64,000 nt of DNA from Dipteris shenzhenensis (Eukaryota > Polypodiophyta > Polypodiopsida > Gleicheniales), in assembly GCA_047967505.1 (NCBI GenBank), contig CM106538.1. One strand, written 5' to 3'. Position 1 is the stretch's first letter, and each line of letters begins with the position of its first letter. The notes under the pieces were generated by a model. It had not been told where the DNA came from and made no database searches. It saw only the letters and a program-made list of their open reading frames with translations. This document shows positions 45,994-54,954 of this stretch, in pieces. Made by a program: the position numbers and the translations under genes.

Positions 45994-47036
45994 TGAGAGA
46001 GAAGAGAGGAGGGAGACTTAGGGAGAGAGAGATAAACAGAGAGGGAGAGAGAATGAAACTTCTAGTAGCCGTGGTCACCAAGAGAGGGAGGTAGAGAGAG
46101 AGAGAGACTTCTCGCGGCCATGGCCGCCAAGGGAGGGAGGGAGGGAGAGAGAGAGAGAATGAGCAATGAGAGAGAAAAGGGGAGGGAGAGAAAGAGAGAT
46201 TAAGAGTGAGAAGAGGGAGACTTAGGGAGTGCAAGTGCTGTCACAAGTTTGGACACTATGAAAGAGATTTTCACAAGAAGCAGTACGACCAAGGCAAAGG
46301 ATCTATCGAGGGAATTCCCAAGGCAGAGGAAATCATCATGGTGGACATTCTAGTCACAGTCATTTTGCAAATGAACATGGAAATATGTTTCTTCCAAGCG
46401 AGGAAAGGCATCAAACTGATACAGTGTACTCAGACTATACTCAGACTGATTTCAATCCCAAAGAGGATTTCAGCTATCAAATCGACCAAGTGGAACAGGA
46501 TCCTTGGTACATTGAAAGCGGGGCACTATCTCACATAACAAATCATCAGGAATGGTTCATAGAAATGAAGCCATTAGAAGGACATAAAAATGTCATCTAC
46601 ATAGCAGACAATACACCGAATCCAGTTCAAGGGACATGCGTTATCCCTATGAACAATTTCACTGGTACAAAAGGATTAGTGAAAGATGTGCTCTATGTTC
46701 CAAAGCTCAGGAGGAACCTTTTGTCAATAGGTCAAATGAGAGAACACAATTACAAAGTCATCTTTGACGGTGATGAATGCACTATCAGAGATAAATCCAA
46801 AAGATGTCAACTAGTAGCAAAAGGGACACTATCAAATGTATGGGGTTATGCCCAGACCCGCAGCATCAATGGTTCACTTTACTACTTGACTTTCATCGAT
46901 GACTATAGCAAAGATTGTTGGGTCTACTTTCTGAAAGAGAAATCTGAAGTGTTTTCCAGATTTCAAGAATTTAAAGCCATGGTAGAAAACCAGACAGGCA
47001 GAAAGATCAAGGTCAAGGCCAATTACGCGTTGTGAT
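44898..47036 (+). pseudogene. Ty1/Copia gag-pol (gag, protease, start of integrase), decayed and truncated
   Basis: ATG at 44898 opens a UBN2-type gag: 'LDNSNYGTWKYRMETIL' near the N-terminus (residues about 15-31), then 'AWDMFAALYESKNTSRILTLRNQ' (45265-45330, motif W-x-x-F-x-x-L-Y). A His/Gln-rich tail is followed by a degenerate zinc knuckle 'CKCCHKFGHYERDF' (46230-46270), whose last Cys is Phe. Protease has 'WYIESGALSHIT' with Glu in place of the catalytic Asp of DSG. The GAG-pre-integrase zinc-binding part is missing: 'GTLSNVWGYA' runs directly into the integrase core 'YYLTFIDDYSKDCWVYFL'. The frame stops at 47036; RT and RNase H are absent. Stops lie at 45111, 45231 and 45492, and a 459 bp repeat expansion interrupts gag. 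Confidence 0.92.
45771..46229 (+). repeat. GA-repeat expansion (459 bp) inside Copia gag
   Basis: The 17 bp GAGGGAGACTTAGGGAG occurs at 45754-45770 and again at 46213-46229, with at least two more partial copies between them embedded in (GA)n. The coding frame of gag continues in phase across the whole block (459 = 3 x 153) if it is excised. Its first codon after the left motif is TGA, so the expansion truncates gag. It is best explained by slippage and duplication of a purine-rich stretch of the gag coding sequence. Confidence 0.9.
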
Positions 47037-47488
47037 CTTGAGAGTATTGTGCTCGATCTGCAATAACATTAGTATTCTGGCGAATCTTCTGAGCGTGCTT
47101 GTAAAATAAAGAACCTTGCAAAGTTGAAAGAGCCCATGAATGAGAGGAGTAAGCTAATCGCAGTTATAAGCAAAAGATGGCTTCAGTTCCAAGATACAGT
47201 AGGGAAACAACATACACAGACAACGAATGACTGGAACAACACTATGCTGAACTCCTTCAAGTTTATGCTCAGCTCAAGCCTTCCCACGCCTGCACTTTCG
47301 CACATACATGTTAATCTGGTATGTAAAACTAAATTTGCGCTCTTCATCCTTGGGAATCTTGTGAACGCGACATGGAATTCACAAGGGACTTGTAAATGTT
47401 TCCCATATAGGGAAAACCTCTCAAACTAGGTAAAATTAAGAAATTTCCTAGATAAAAGTATGCATTCTGGTATGTCTATCTAGGCAAT
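47037..47488. other. Non-genic flank left of the CACTA element
   Basis: No coding domain. The last ~60 bp ('cctagataaaag', 'tctatctaggcaat') belong to the same tandem repeat family that resumes right of the CACTA element at 53351. Confidence 0.55.
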
Positions 47489-47569
47489 CACTACTACACA
47501 CAGATCCTATTGCAACGTTTACGTACCGACATTTAGCGCCTGCATGGCGTTAATCGTCGGTATGAAAAG

Positions 47570-47665
47570 CGGGTTCCGTAAAACGTCTCTATATAGCGAC
47601 GCTTGCCAAAAGTCGCTATATAGCAACACTGATATACTATTTTATAGCGACGTTTTTCAAAGAGG
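47570..47665. promoter_or_regulatory. Left subterminal repeats of CACTA
   Basis: Contains 'tctatatagcgacg', 'gtcgctatatagcaac' and 'ttttatagcgacg', variants of a palindrome GTCGCTATATAGCGAC. In En/Spm-type elements subterminal motifs bind the element's TNPA-type protein; that role here is by analogy. Confidence 0.75.
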
Positions 47666-47824
47666 TTTTTTTTTTCATATAGGCCTTAAAAGTTAGTTTT
47701 TTCCAATGACAAATTTTTTTAAATTTTCATACATGTTTGATCTCATAGAGAATAAAAATATGAGAGCATGTACATCAAGCCTTTGAAGCTCATATATTCA
47801 TGTCCAAGTTTGAGATGAAAAAAA

Positions 47825-50800
47825 TCAATTCAGAGCATTTACATCAACTGTTTCATCTTGAGCCAAGTCTAAGGCGCCAAACAAGTCTATCTCCAACTCT
47901 ATACCGAGTTGATCTCCTATATCATCATCGTACTCTAGCATCGTACGTTCACCTAAAAGTATTTGATCATCTTCTTCAATAAAGTGTGGTGATTCTTGAT
48001 GATCGTTGTCTTCTTCCTCAATATCGTGATCTCCATCTTCCTCCCGTGCGATGTCATTATGCGCATCTTCCTCTTGGCTCATATGGTGATGTACATCTTC
48101 TTCGCTAGATTCATCAATTGGATCCGGCATTGGTAGTGGCATCTCCATATTCACATCTCTATCTTCAAAAATTTGCTTACTTCGTGGTGCAACTTGGATC
48201 ACGTACCACCATCTTAGATCAGAACGATCCGGATGAAAAACCACCTATATTGAAGATAGGTGCCAAATGTCATCAATTATATGTATGAAATTATGCTCAA
48301 GTACATGTATCAATAAATCTTTAAAAATGAAAGCTTCGATTAATTATATCATTAGTATGCACCTGCTCACAGTGCTCGGGAAGAATAAAAGTATCACTTT
48401 CATCGGTCCAATGTTTGGTGGAGTCTATTGCAAAGAAACCGCTACTATCTTTTCTCACTGTTGCATGGGGACCGTTGTAAATAGTTCTAAACCATTTTAC
48501 ATCAAGAATGAAAATACTAAATCGTCTGAAATCAACTTCATAGATGTCGCGTATGGTTCCACAATAATCCAACTGTGAGGAGAGAAGATTGGTATCCAAA
48601 GCACTTGCTCGGCTATCTTGTGTAAAGTTAGCCATGACTCCAGAATCATACGTGACTCTCTTTGAATCGATGCGTTCCACGCGAAAATGTCGTCCATATG
48701 ACCATAATGCACTGTACTTTTTGTACTGTAAAAGAGCATCATTAAAACAATGAAGATGCATCTATTTTATAGCGTATATTGCCACAAATAATTACTTAAT
48801 TACGTCAAGAGGTAAGAAACTTACATGCACCATACATCCAAATGATAACTCTCGCTCGCGCTCGTTTATTGTCTCTCCATCGCATTCGGCTTTACGTAGA
48901 GCCAGTTGTAGCCAATCAAGTGACATGTGAGTAGGGAGAAGAGCCAAATCTTGTGGATATGGTTGCAATCACCTGTACATTACTCTGAATCTCGTCCTTG
49001 GATTTATTCTTTTTGCTTTGGCCACTTCATATCTCTCAATCCACTTCTGCATCTCAGGGCTATTGAGGATACAAAACTTATTGAATTTCTCCATTTGCTC
49101 TTCGCTCATCTTTCTTTCAATCCCTTTTCCTTGGGGAACCTCGCCAACGATGTGATCATCATCCTTGTTACGCCAAGCTTGCGGCATATCAGGATCCATG
49201 GATGCAAGAAACTCTGTGATATATACTAATGACTCTTGCACAAGCCATCCCTCTGCCATGCTTGCTTTTGGTCTTGCTCTTTGTCTTACAAATCCCTTTA
49301 AAGTTTTCATAAACCGCTCGAGAAAAAACATCCATCGACTATGAACGGTACCTGCTATAGCCACCTCATCAAGTATGTGCTCAAGAAAGTGGACTTGAGT
49401 TGTCATAATGCTCGAGGGAAAGTGCTTCTCAAGCAAGCATACGGCTTCGATGGATTCCACCCTAGCCTTCTCGATGCTCGATATGGAGATCTCTTTTTGA
49501 GATATCCACCTATTTCACATGTCCATGGAGATCTCTTTTTGAGATATCTACCTATTTCACAAGCATGGTACCCACTTGTAACAAGTCCTGCACGCGTGCA
49601 TGAATGTGTTAGTATAAGAGCAAAAGAGAGTCATAAAAGCATAATCCCTCATTATACATGTGAAGACACAACCACGTACCTGCGCACTCTCCATATCCTG
49701 GGTAGTCATGCATGGTCCACATCAAGATACCCCTGACCAAAATATCATTGGTATGTCTAGGATCTCTAGAAATATCAAAGACCTACACTCCTCTCCATAA
49801 TATATGTAACTCCTCTATCAAAGGTGCCATGTACACGTCCATATTTTTTGCCTTGTACTTTCCTGGCAGAAGTAGTACAAGCATGAGGTGTCCCTTTTTT
49901 ATTGTTAGCCATGGTGGGATATTGTAATTCACCACGACTATGGGCCATGTCGACCAAGATGTTGAGCGTAACCCGAAAGGATTCACGCCGTCCATGGTGA
50001 GCCCAAGATGTAAGTTGCGTGGCTCCCTCGCAAAGTCCAGCCACTAATTATCTATGTGCTTCCAAGCTGCACAATCTACGGGAATCCTCAATGTGTCATC
50101 AGTGGACCGATGAGATGCATGCCATGTCATCAACTCTGCTATGGATTTGCATCGAAACATGTGTTGTATTCTTGCAATGATGGGAAAGTGTCTCAAGACC
50201 TTTACCAGTATCCGCTCACCCTGCAAGTCATCTCTATATCGTTGTTCCCCACACTTTGGACAACTAGCCAAATCTCCATGCTCACGACGAAAGAGAATAC
50301 AATCATTACGGCAAGCATGGATGGTATCATAATCCATACCCACTGTTGTTAGCATCTTTTTCGCTTCATCTCTTGATGCGGGCATGGTATTTGGTGCAGG
50401 CAACATCTTCTGGAGCAACCTATGACAATTCAAACATACATAGGCTTCGAACAATGATGATTCGGTATACACTATCCAAATGATGATTCTCAAAACAAAC
50501 AATATCCAAATAATGAGTCAAATTAATGCAAGAGCTAACCTCATTAAGGCCGAGACATTTGTATCTGACCACCCATACTTTACTTGCAGATTCAAGATTG
50601 AGAGACAAGCACGTAGTTTAGACATCCTAGCACCCTCGTACAATTGTGTTGATTGCAACTCTCGCATTTTGACCTCAGACTCTGACATCATGTGTACATG
50701 GGATGTAGTGCCCCTAAAAATGGAATCCATCATGTCGACCATACCCTCGTCATCATCTGGGAGACTATAGTCTTGCTCAAAGTGTGAAGGTATATGCGTA

Positions 50801-51109
50801 CCCTCGTCACCCTCCTCATCCTATTTTAAGATTTCGTGTAAATATAAGATCTTGTATTTCCTGGTATCCAATAAGACTACGAACTTAAATAGCTTTGACT
50901 TACTGATGGTCCATCAACATGTGCAACACCAATGGTGGGTACTGGTTCGGGCTCCTCCCCATACATCCGGAAGTGGCACATGATAATACGACGTTGATGT
51001 CGTACTTCTCACTTGCAATGAGTGCAATGATAGTATAACCTCTCCGTAAGCCACTTCGTGCTCCCGGGCATTGGCGCATCATCGGACGAGCTTCCACTCG
51101 TCCCTTCCA
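47825..51109 (-). pseudogene. CACTA transposase, TNP2-like, internally deleted
   Basis: Minus-strand reading. A possible start lies at 51109 ('MEGTSGSSSDD'). Near 50640-50530 there is 'LQVKYGWSD' (N-terminal TNP2 motif), then the Transposase_21 part: 'IHACRNDCILFR', 'CPKCGEQRYR', 'LMTWHAS' (50330-50110), 'LGLTMDGVNPFG' and 'YNIPPWL' (50010-49910), to 'DYPGYGECAG' and a GT donor near 49680. A DUF4218 exon follows ('LLEKHFPSSIMTTQVHFLEHILDE', 'RWMFFLERFMKTLKG', 49440-49290), and DUF4216-like 'YEVDFRRFSIFILDVKWF' near 48540-48490. The C-terminal part is acidic after 'WWYVIQVAP'. The central catalytic section between the first and DUF4218 blocks (normally several hundred residues) is missing. TAG codons at 50044 and 49783 interrupt it. 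Confidence 0.88.
49480..49560. repeat. 43 bp tandem repeat in the TNP2 intron
   Basis: Two copies of 'catggagatctctttttgagatat(c/t)' followed by 'acctatttcac' stand head-to-tail next to the start of the DUF4218 exon. Each copy ends in a possible minus-strand AG acceptor. Confidence 0.85.
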
Positions 51110-51194
51110 TCTACACTTATAAAATCACAACATAAGTTGCAAGAAAATATATTAACAGTTATAAAATAGCATCTATGAGCTTTCCTTCATGTTA

Positions 51195-51300
51195 GAACAA
51201 AAAGTGACTTAAAGCGTCACTATATAGCGACTTTTTGCTCTGTTCTGTCACTATATAGTGATGTTTTTAATTAAAAACATCACTATATAGCGACGTTGTG
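51195..51300. promoter_or_regulatory. Internal copies of the CACTA subterminal palindrome between two divergent genes
   Basis: Three copies of (G/C)TCACTATATAG(C/T)GA(C/T)G-type sequence lie just upstream of the TNP2 start and before the rightward coding sequence. They resemble the terminal motifs and may form a shared regulatory region. Confidence 0.65.
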
Positions 51301-51879
51301 GGTTAAAACCCAAAACTCGCGTCGTGCGGCGCTTTCTTTAGCAATCTCTCTAATCTTTCAAGTAACCAAGGCAATCTCTCCTCCCACCTATTTTCGATGA
51401 CCTCCCACCTATTTCCGACAACCTCCCACTCTATTCTCCACTCCTCACCCTTCTCCTAGCTCGTACTCCCTCTCTACCCTTTTCCCTCTTTGGTTTCTTA
51501 AAAGGAAGTTCTTTAAGAGATGAGTTTGTTTCAACAATGTAGGTTATTTGTTTGTTAGCTTTAGTTTTGTGAGTGCTTCTCCTTGTATTGCTAAACCTGT
51601 AAACTAGTTTTCATGCTTGTTTTCAAAGGATCGAAACAAAAAACGAGATTTTAAGAAAGAAAGAAGACTCATCTCTTCTAGTCTTTTTTGTATTTCTCTT
51701 CCTTCTCTTTCTCCTTGTCTCCTCAATCTCCTCCTTTCAAGAAGTTACTTTTGTAATCTCCTCCTTCCTCTAACATCTTATTTGAAAAATGGTATGTTTC
51801 CTCTCTTTTGTAGGGACAGTCCACAACACCGAGCGGGACATACTATTTCAAGTAAGTGCTTCCTCTTTTTTCCATTTAT

Positions 51880-52610
51880 TATTTTTGTTATTTGCATTGG
51901 CCTATAGCTGGGCATAGGAATCCTCTCTTCCCCTCTCTTTCCTCTTCTTTCCCTCTTCTCTCCTCTTCTTTCCCTCCTTTCCTTCTTCTCTCCTTCAATC
52001 TCTTTCTTTCCCTCTTTTTCCCTCTTTCCTTTTCCTCTTCTTCTCTCTTTCTTTCCCTCTTTTTCCCTCTTTCCTTTCCCTCTTCTTCTCTCTTTCCCCC
52101 TTCTCTTATGCTCATGCATAAACATAAGCATGAGCATAAGAGAAGGAGACATATGCTCATGCTTATGCTTATGCATGAGCATAAGAGAAGTAGACATATG
52201 CTCATGCATAAGCATGAGCATATGTCTCTTTTTTCCTCTTTTCTCCTTCCCTCTTCTTCTCTCTTTCTCTCCCTCTTTCCTCTTTTCCAATCTCTCCTTC
52301 CTTTCCCTCTTCTTCTCTCTTCTCCTCTTTTCCCCCTCTTTTCCCCCTCTTTTCCCTCTTTCCTTTCCCTCTTATTCTCTCTTTTCCCCTTCATGAGCAT
52401 CCTTTCCCTCTTATTCTCTCTTTTCCCCTTCTCTTATGCTCATGCATAAGCATAAGCATGAGCATATGCTTATGCTTATGGTTAAGCATAAGCATGAGCG
52501 TAAGAGAAGGAGACATATGCTCATGCTTATGCTTATGCATGAGCATAAGAGAAGTAGACATATGCTCATGCATAAGCATGAGCATATGTCTCTTTTTCCT
52601 CTTTTCTCAC
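51880..52610. repeat. Compound satellite in CACTA: CTTTTCCCTCTT tracts and GAGCATAAGCATGA palindromic units
   Basis: Pyrimidine-rich blocks (51910-52105, 52230-52430) alternate with blocks built from ATGAGCATAAG and ATGCTTATGC hexamer-like units (52106-52230 and 52436-52590). The two hexamer blocks are close copies, each with 'gaaggagacatatgctcatgc' and 'agaagtagacatatgctcatgc'. The whole is thus a duplication of roughly 330 bp. The Met/His/Lys-only frames of up to 197 codons are artefacts of the repeat. Confidence 0.9.
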
Positions 52611-52684
52611 TTGTAATCTCACTTTTTAAATTGTTTTATTCTTAAGTTCCAATCTAATTTTCAATTTATATGTTTCACTCTTAG

Positions 52685-52834
52685 GGTCAAAGCTCAAGCG
52701 TCCCATCATCGGAGGCGAGCGATCACCAGGGCCAGGGATCAAACGCAGGTGACGAGAATCAGGAAGAAGGCGCAGCTCACGAGGACCAAGGATCAGGCCA
52801 ACAAGATGAGGACGATGACGATTCGGATGAGTAG
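52685..52834 (+). CDS. Putative terminal exon of the second CACTA gene (acidic C-terminus)
   Basis: After an AG acceptor ('ttcactcttag') at 52684 the frame encodes 49 residues beginning 'GQSSSVPSSEASDH' and ending 'QQDEDDDDSDE' followed by three TAG codons. The acidic, low-complexity tail is typical of the last part of plant transposase or regulatory proteins. I could not find its upstream exons with confidence; they would lie across the internal satellite. It reads rightward, away from TNP2. The assignment to a TNPA-like second gene is inference from position. Confidence 0.45.
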   Translation, partial: GQSSSVPSSEASDHQGQGSNAGDENQEEGAAHEDQGSGQQDEDDDDSDE

Positions 52835-53067
52835 TAGTAGTAGTGATAGTAGTAGCAGTTTGCATTTTCTTCGCCATGTATGTCATTTTGTATATCCACT
52901 CATTTGAGCAATTTTGTATCGCCCTTTCGAAAGGGTAATTTTGTAACAAACAATGTTGTATATGTTCGACATGTATATGCTTTTGTTGCTCGATCATTTC
53001 ATTTGAGCAATTTTGTATCACTCTTTTCGCAAGGGAAATTTTGCTATAAAAAAACTTTGTTTTGTAA

Positions 53068-53139
53068 AAAAAAAAAGGATTAGTGGGGCTAAACAGGGCC
53101 ATAGCAAGCCCTGTTTAGCCCCACTAATCCTTTTTTTTT
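53068..53139. terminator. Perfect hairpin with A/T tails (32 bp arms)
   Basis: The arms 53068-53099 and 53108-53139 are exact reverse complements (A-tract, GGATTAGTGGGGCTAAACAG core, and complement ending in a T-tract) with the 8 nt loop CATAGCAA. It lies about 230 bp after the rightward exon's stop and before the right subterminal repeats. Its form recalls an intrinsic terminator, but plants do not use those; it may be a small foldback insertion. Confidence 0.85.
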
Positions 53140-53149
53140 GTTCTGTTAA

Positions 53150-53290
53150 TTGTCGCTATATAGCGACGTTTACCAATGTCGCTATATAGCGACGATTAAC
53201 ACTGTCGCTATATAGCGACGTTTATCATCGTCGCTATATAGCGACGGTTCTTTTCGGACGCTTTTAGCGACTTTTATAGCGATGTTTGCA
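53150..53290. promoter_or_regulatory. Right subterminal repeats of CACTA
   Basis: Four copies of the perfect 16 bp palindrome GTCGCTATATAGCGAC are spaced about 26 bp apart, followed by weaker copies. They are better conserved than the left-end set. Confidence 0.9.
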
Positions 53291-53350
53291 CCCATGAAAA
53301 AAAAAATTAATGTAAAAAGCGTCGGTATTTTCATCGGAAAAGGGCCTATT

Positions 53351-53610
53351 CACTCATTCTCTACATAAAATGCAACGTCTATCTAGGAAAAGAGGTGGTC
53401 ATCTAGGAAATTAGACGAGTGTGGTAACTAGGAAATCTAATTCTCTATCTAAGCAAACTCATTCTCTATATAAAATGCAACCTCTATCTAGGAAAAGAGG
53501 TGGTCATCTAGGAAGTGTGGTACCTAGGAAATCTAATTCTCTAGATAAAAACTTATACCCCTATCTAGGAAAAGAGGTGGTCACCTAGGAAATTAGAAGA
53601 TAGCATGTTT
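53351..53610 (+). repeat. Tandem host repeat flanking the CACTA element
   Basis: Three units share 'ctatctaggaaaagaggtgg' and 'tcatctaggaa', spaced about 90-110 bp. The CACTA element inserted into one unit of this array. Confidence 0.85.
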
Positions 53611-54308
53611 AATTCCATTCCTTACATAGGGAAAGTTCTTTCATCAAGAAATTAAAGGGATATTAGCAAGTTCCATCACATTTACTATATAGGAAAAGCT
53701 TCTTGTCAATCTAGGAAAACAAATGGCCACTCAATAAATAACCAAACACACATTTCTTATACATAAAAGCTTTTTTTTAATGTCAATATTATTTGACATA
53801 TAAAAGATAACACAAATATAAAAGATGGCTTTCTTATTGGAAAACATCATTGAGGGATTTCCAAAATTTAGGTTGATTGCCTTAGTGCACATTAAATGGA
53901 GCCAAAATACATGGACGTAATAAAAGATGACTTACTTGATGTCAACCTAAGATATAAGGATATTACTATCACCAAGAAGAAATAAGTATTTATGCCAAAA
54001 TTTACAAGCTTCTCTCTGTGAATGAGATAGAGTCATGTGCAAGTATTGAAGCCACATACTGATGTAACAATATTTTGAAAGGATTGAACCACCCAATTTT
54101 GGCAAGTAGGCCCTACATTCTAGATTGAAGTAAATATAATATTGTTAATGGCAACATGCACGATGTGATTGGGACCAAAACTTGTAAGTCTCTCTTTGTG
54201 GCTAAGATGGAGGGACGTGATATTTTTTCCAAATGGCCCAGTTTTGGCATGTAGTCCTTCGTTGTTTCTATGATTCATTGACGTGGCTGATGAGAGCCAT
54301 TGAGGTAA
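53611..54308. other. Non-genic stretch
   Basis: AT-rich sequence without a recognisable gene. The right part (54080-54300) repeats 'accacccaattttggcaagtagg...' loosely. Confidence 0.5.
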
Positions 54309-54611
54309 TTCCCACAAAAGTAAATCATGAAGCTTAATCACCTCTAATCACTCATTACCAGGCACTCTAGTACTCTACTAAGCATGCAAGCCTAGTGATA
54401 GGTAATTTTTACTACACGCGTAGTGATCATGCATGCTTAAGCCCGGTGCTAGGTGAGCTTAATTCCCACAAAAGTAAATCATGAAGCTTAATCACCTCTA
54501 ATCACTCATTACCAGGCACTCTAGTACTCTACTAAGCATGCAAGCCTGGTGATAGGTAATTTTTACTACACTCGTAGTGATCATGCATGCTTAAGCCCGG
54601 TGCTAGGTGAG
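54309..54611 (+). repeat. Tandem duplication, 154 bp unit
   Basis: Two near-identical copies start TTCCCACAAAAGTAAATCATG at 54309 and 54463. Each has partially inverted internal segments ('gcatgcaagcc' and 'catgcatgcttaagcc'), so each unit can fold back. Confidence 0.95.
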
Positions 54612-54615
54612 TGCG

Positions 54616-54617
<2 letters not shown>

Positions 54618-54683
<66 letters not shown>

Positions 54684-54700
54684 GTCTCTCTCTCTCTCTC
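54618..54700. repeat. (CT)n microsatellite
   Basis: About 40 CT units with one TATG interruption near 54681. It abuts the 154 bp tandem repeat and falls inside what would be the LTR of the minus-strand Copia element to the right. Confidence 0.97.
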
Positions 54701-54954
54701 GTTCAAGTGTACCTATATGTAATTTTCTCTAGAATAGTGCAATTTATAGTATTCCTTAACACCCCCACTTAAATTGACTGGTAATAAGTAGAGGATTCAT
54801 ATATAAGATATCTTTCTTGATTTTTGGGTGCATATGATAACAAACATAGCAGAACAAGAAAAATTAAAAGTAGTAGAGTAGTTTGTGCCTAAGCACAATA
54901 ACTATGTAGCATAAGTACATTGATAATAACTCAACCTTCACCTCCCCCTCTTAA

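Larger units (their letters stand above)
47489..53350. mobile_element. CACTA (En/Spm) DNA transposon, about 5.9 kb, right terminus eroded
   Basis: The left end is CACTACTACACACAG, the diagnostic CACTA terminus. Subterminal regions at both ends carry repeated TATATAGCGAC motifs. TNP2 transposase remains read leftward from about 51109, and an acidic terminal exon reads rightward at 52685. The right end should be TGTAGTAGTG but I cannot find it; flanking host repeat resumes at about 53350. The host repeat unit has an empty-site copy at 53442-53482 that joins the left flank (tctatctaggcaa) to the right flank (actcattctc), which supports these borders. Confidence 0.88.

Noticed and set aside
45845-46234. 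129-codon minus-strand Ser/Leu repeat protein
   Set aside because: It is the antisense of the GA expansion inside Copia gag.
51778-52645. Frames of up to 197 codons rich in Met, His, Lys, Arg or Phe, Ser, Leu
   Set aside because: Direct translation of satellite and pyrimidine tracts; no protein family and no codon bias.
53068-53139. Intrinsic (bacterial-type) transcription terminator
   Set aside because: Shape fits, but the surrounding DNA is a plant CACTA element, where such terminators are not used; kept as a hairpin of unknown role.
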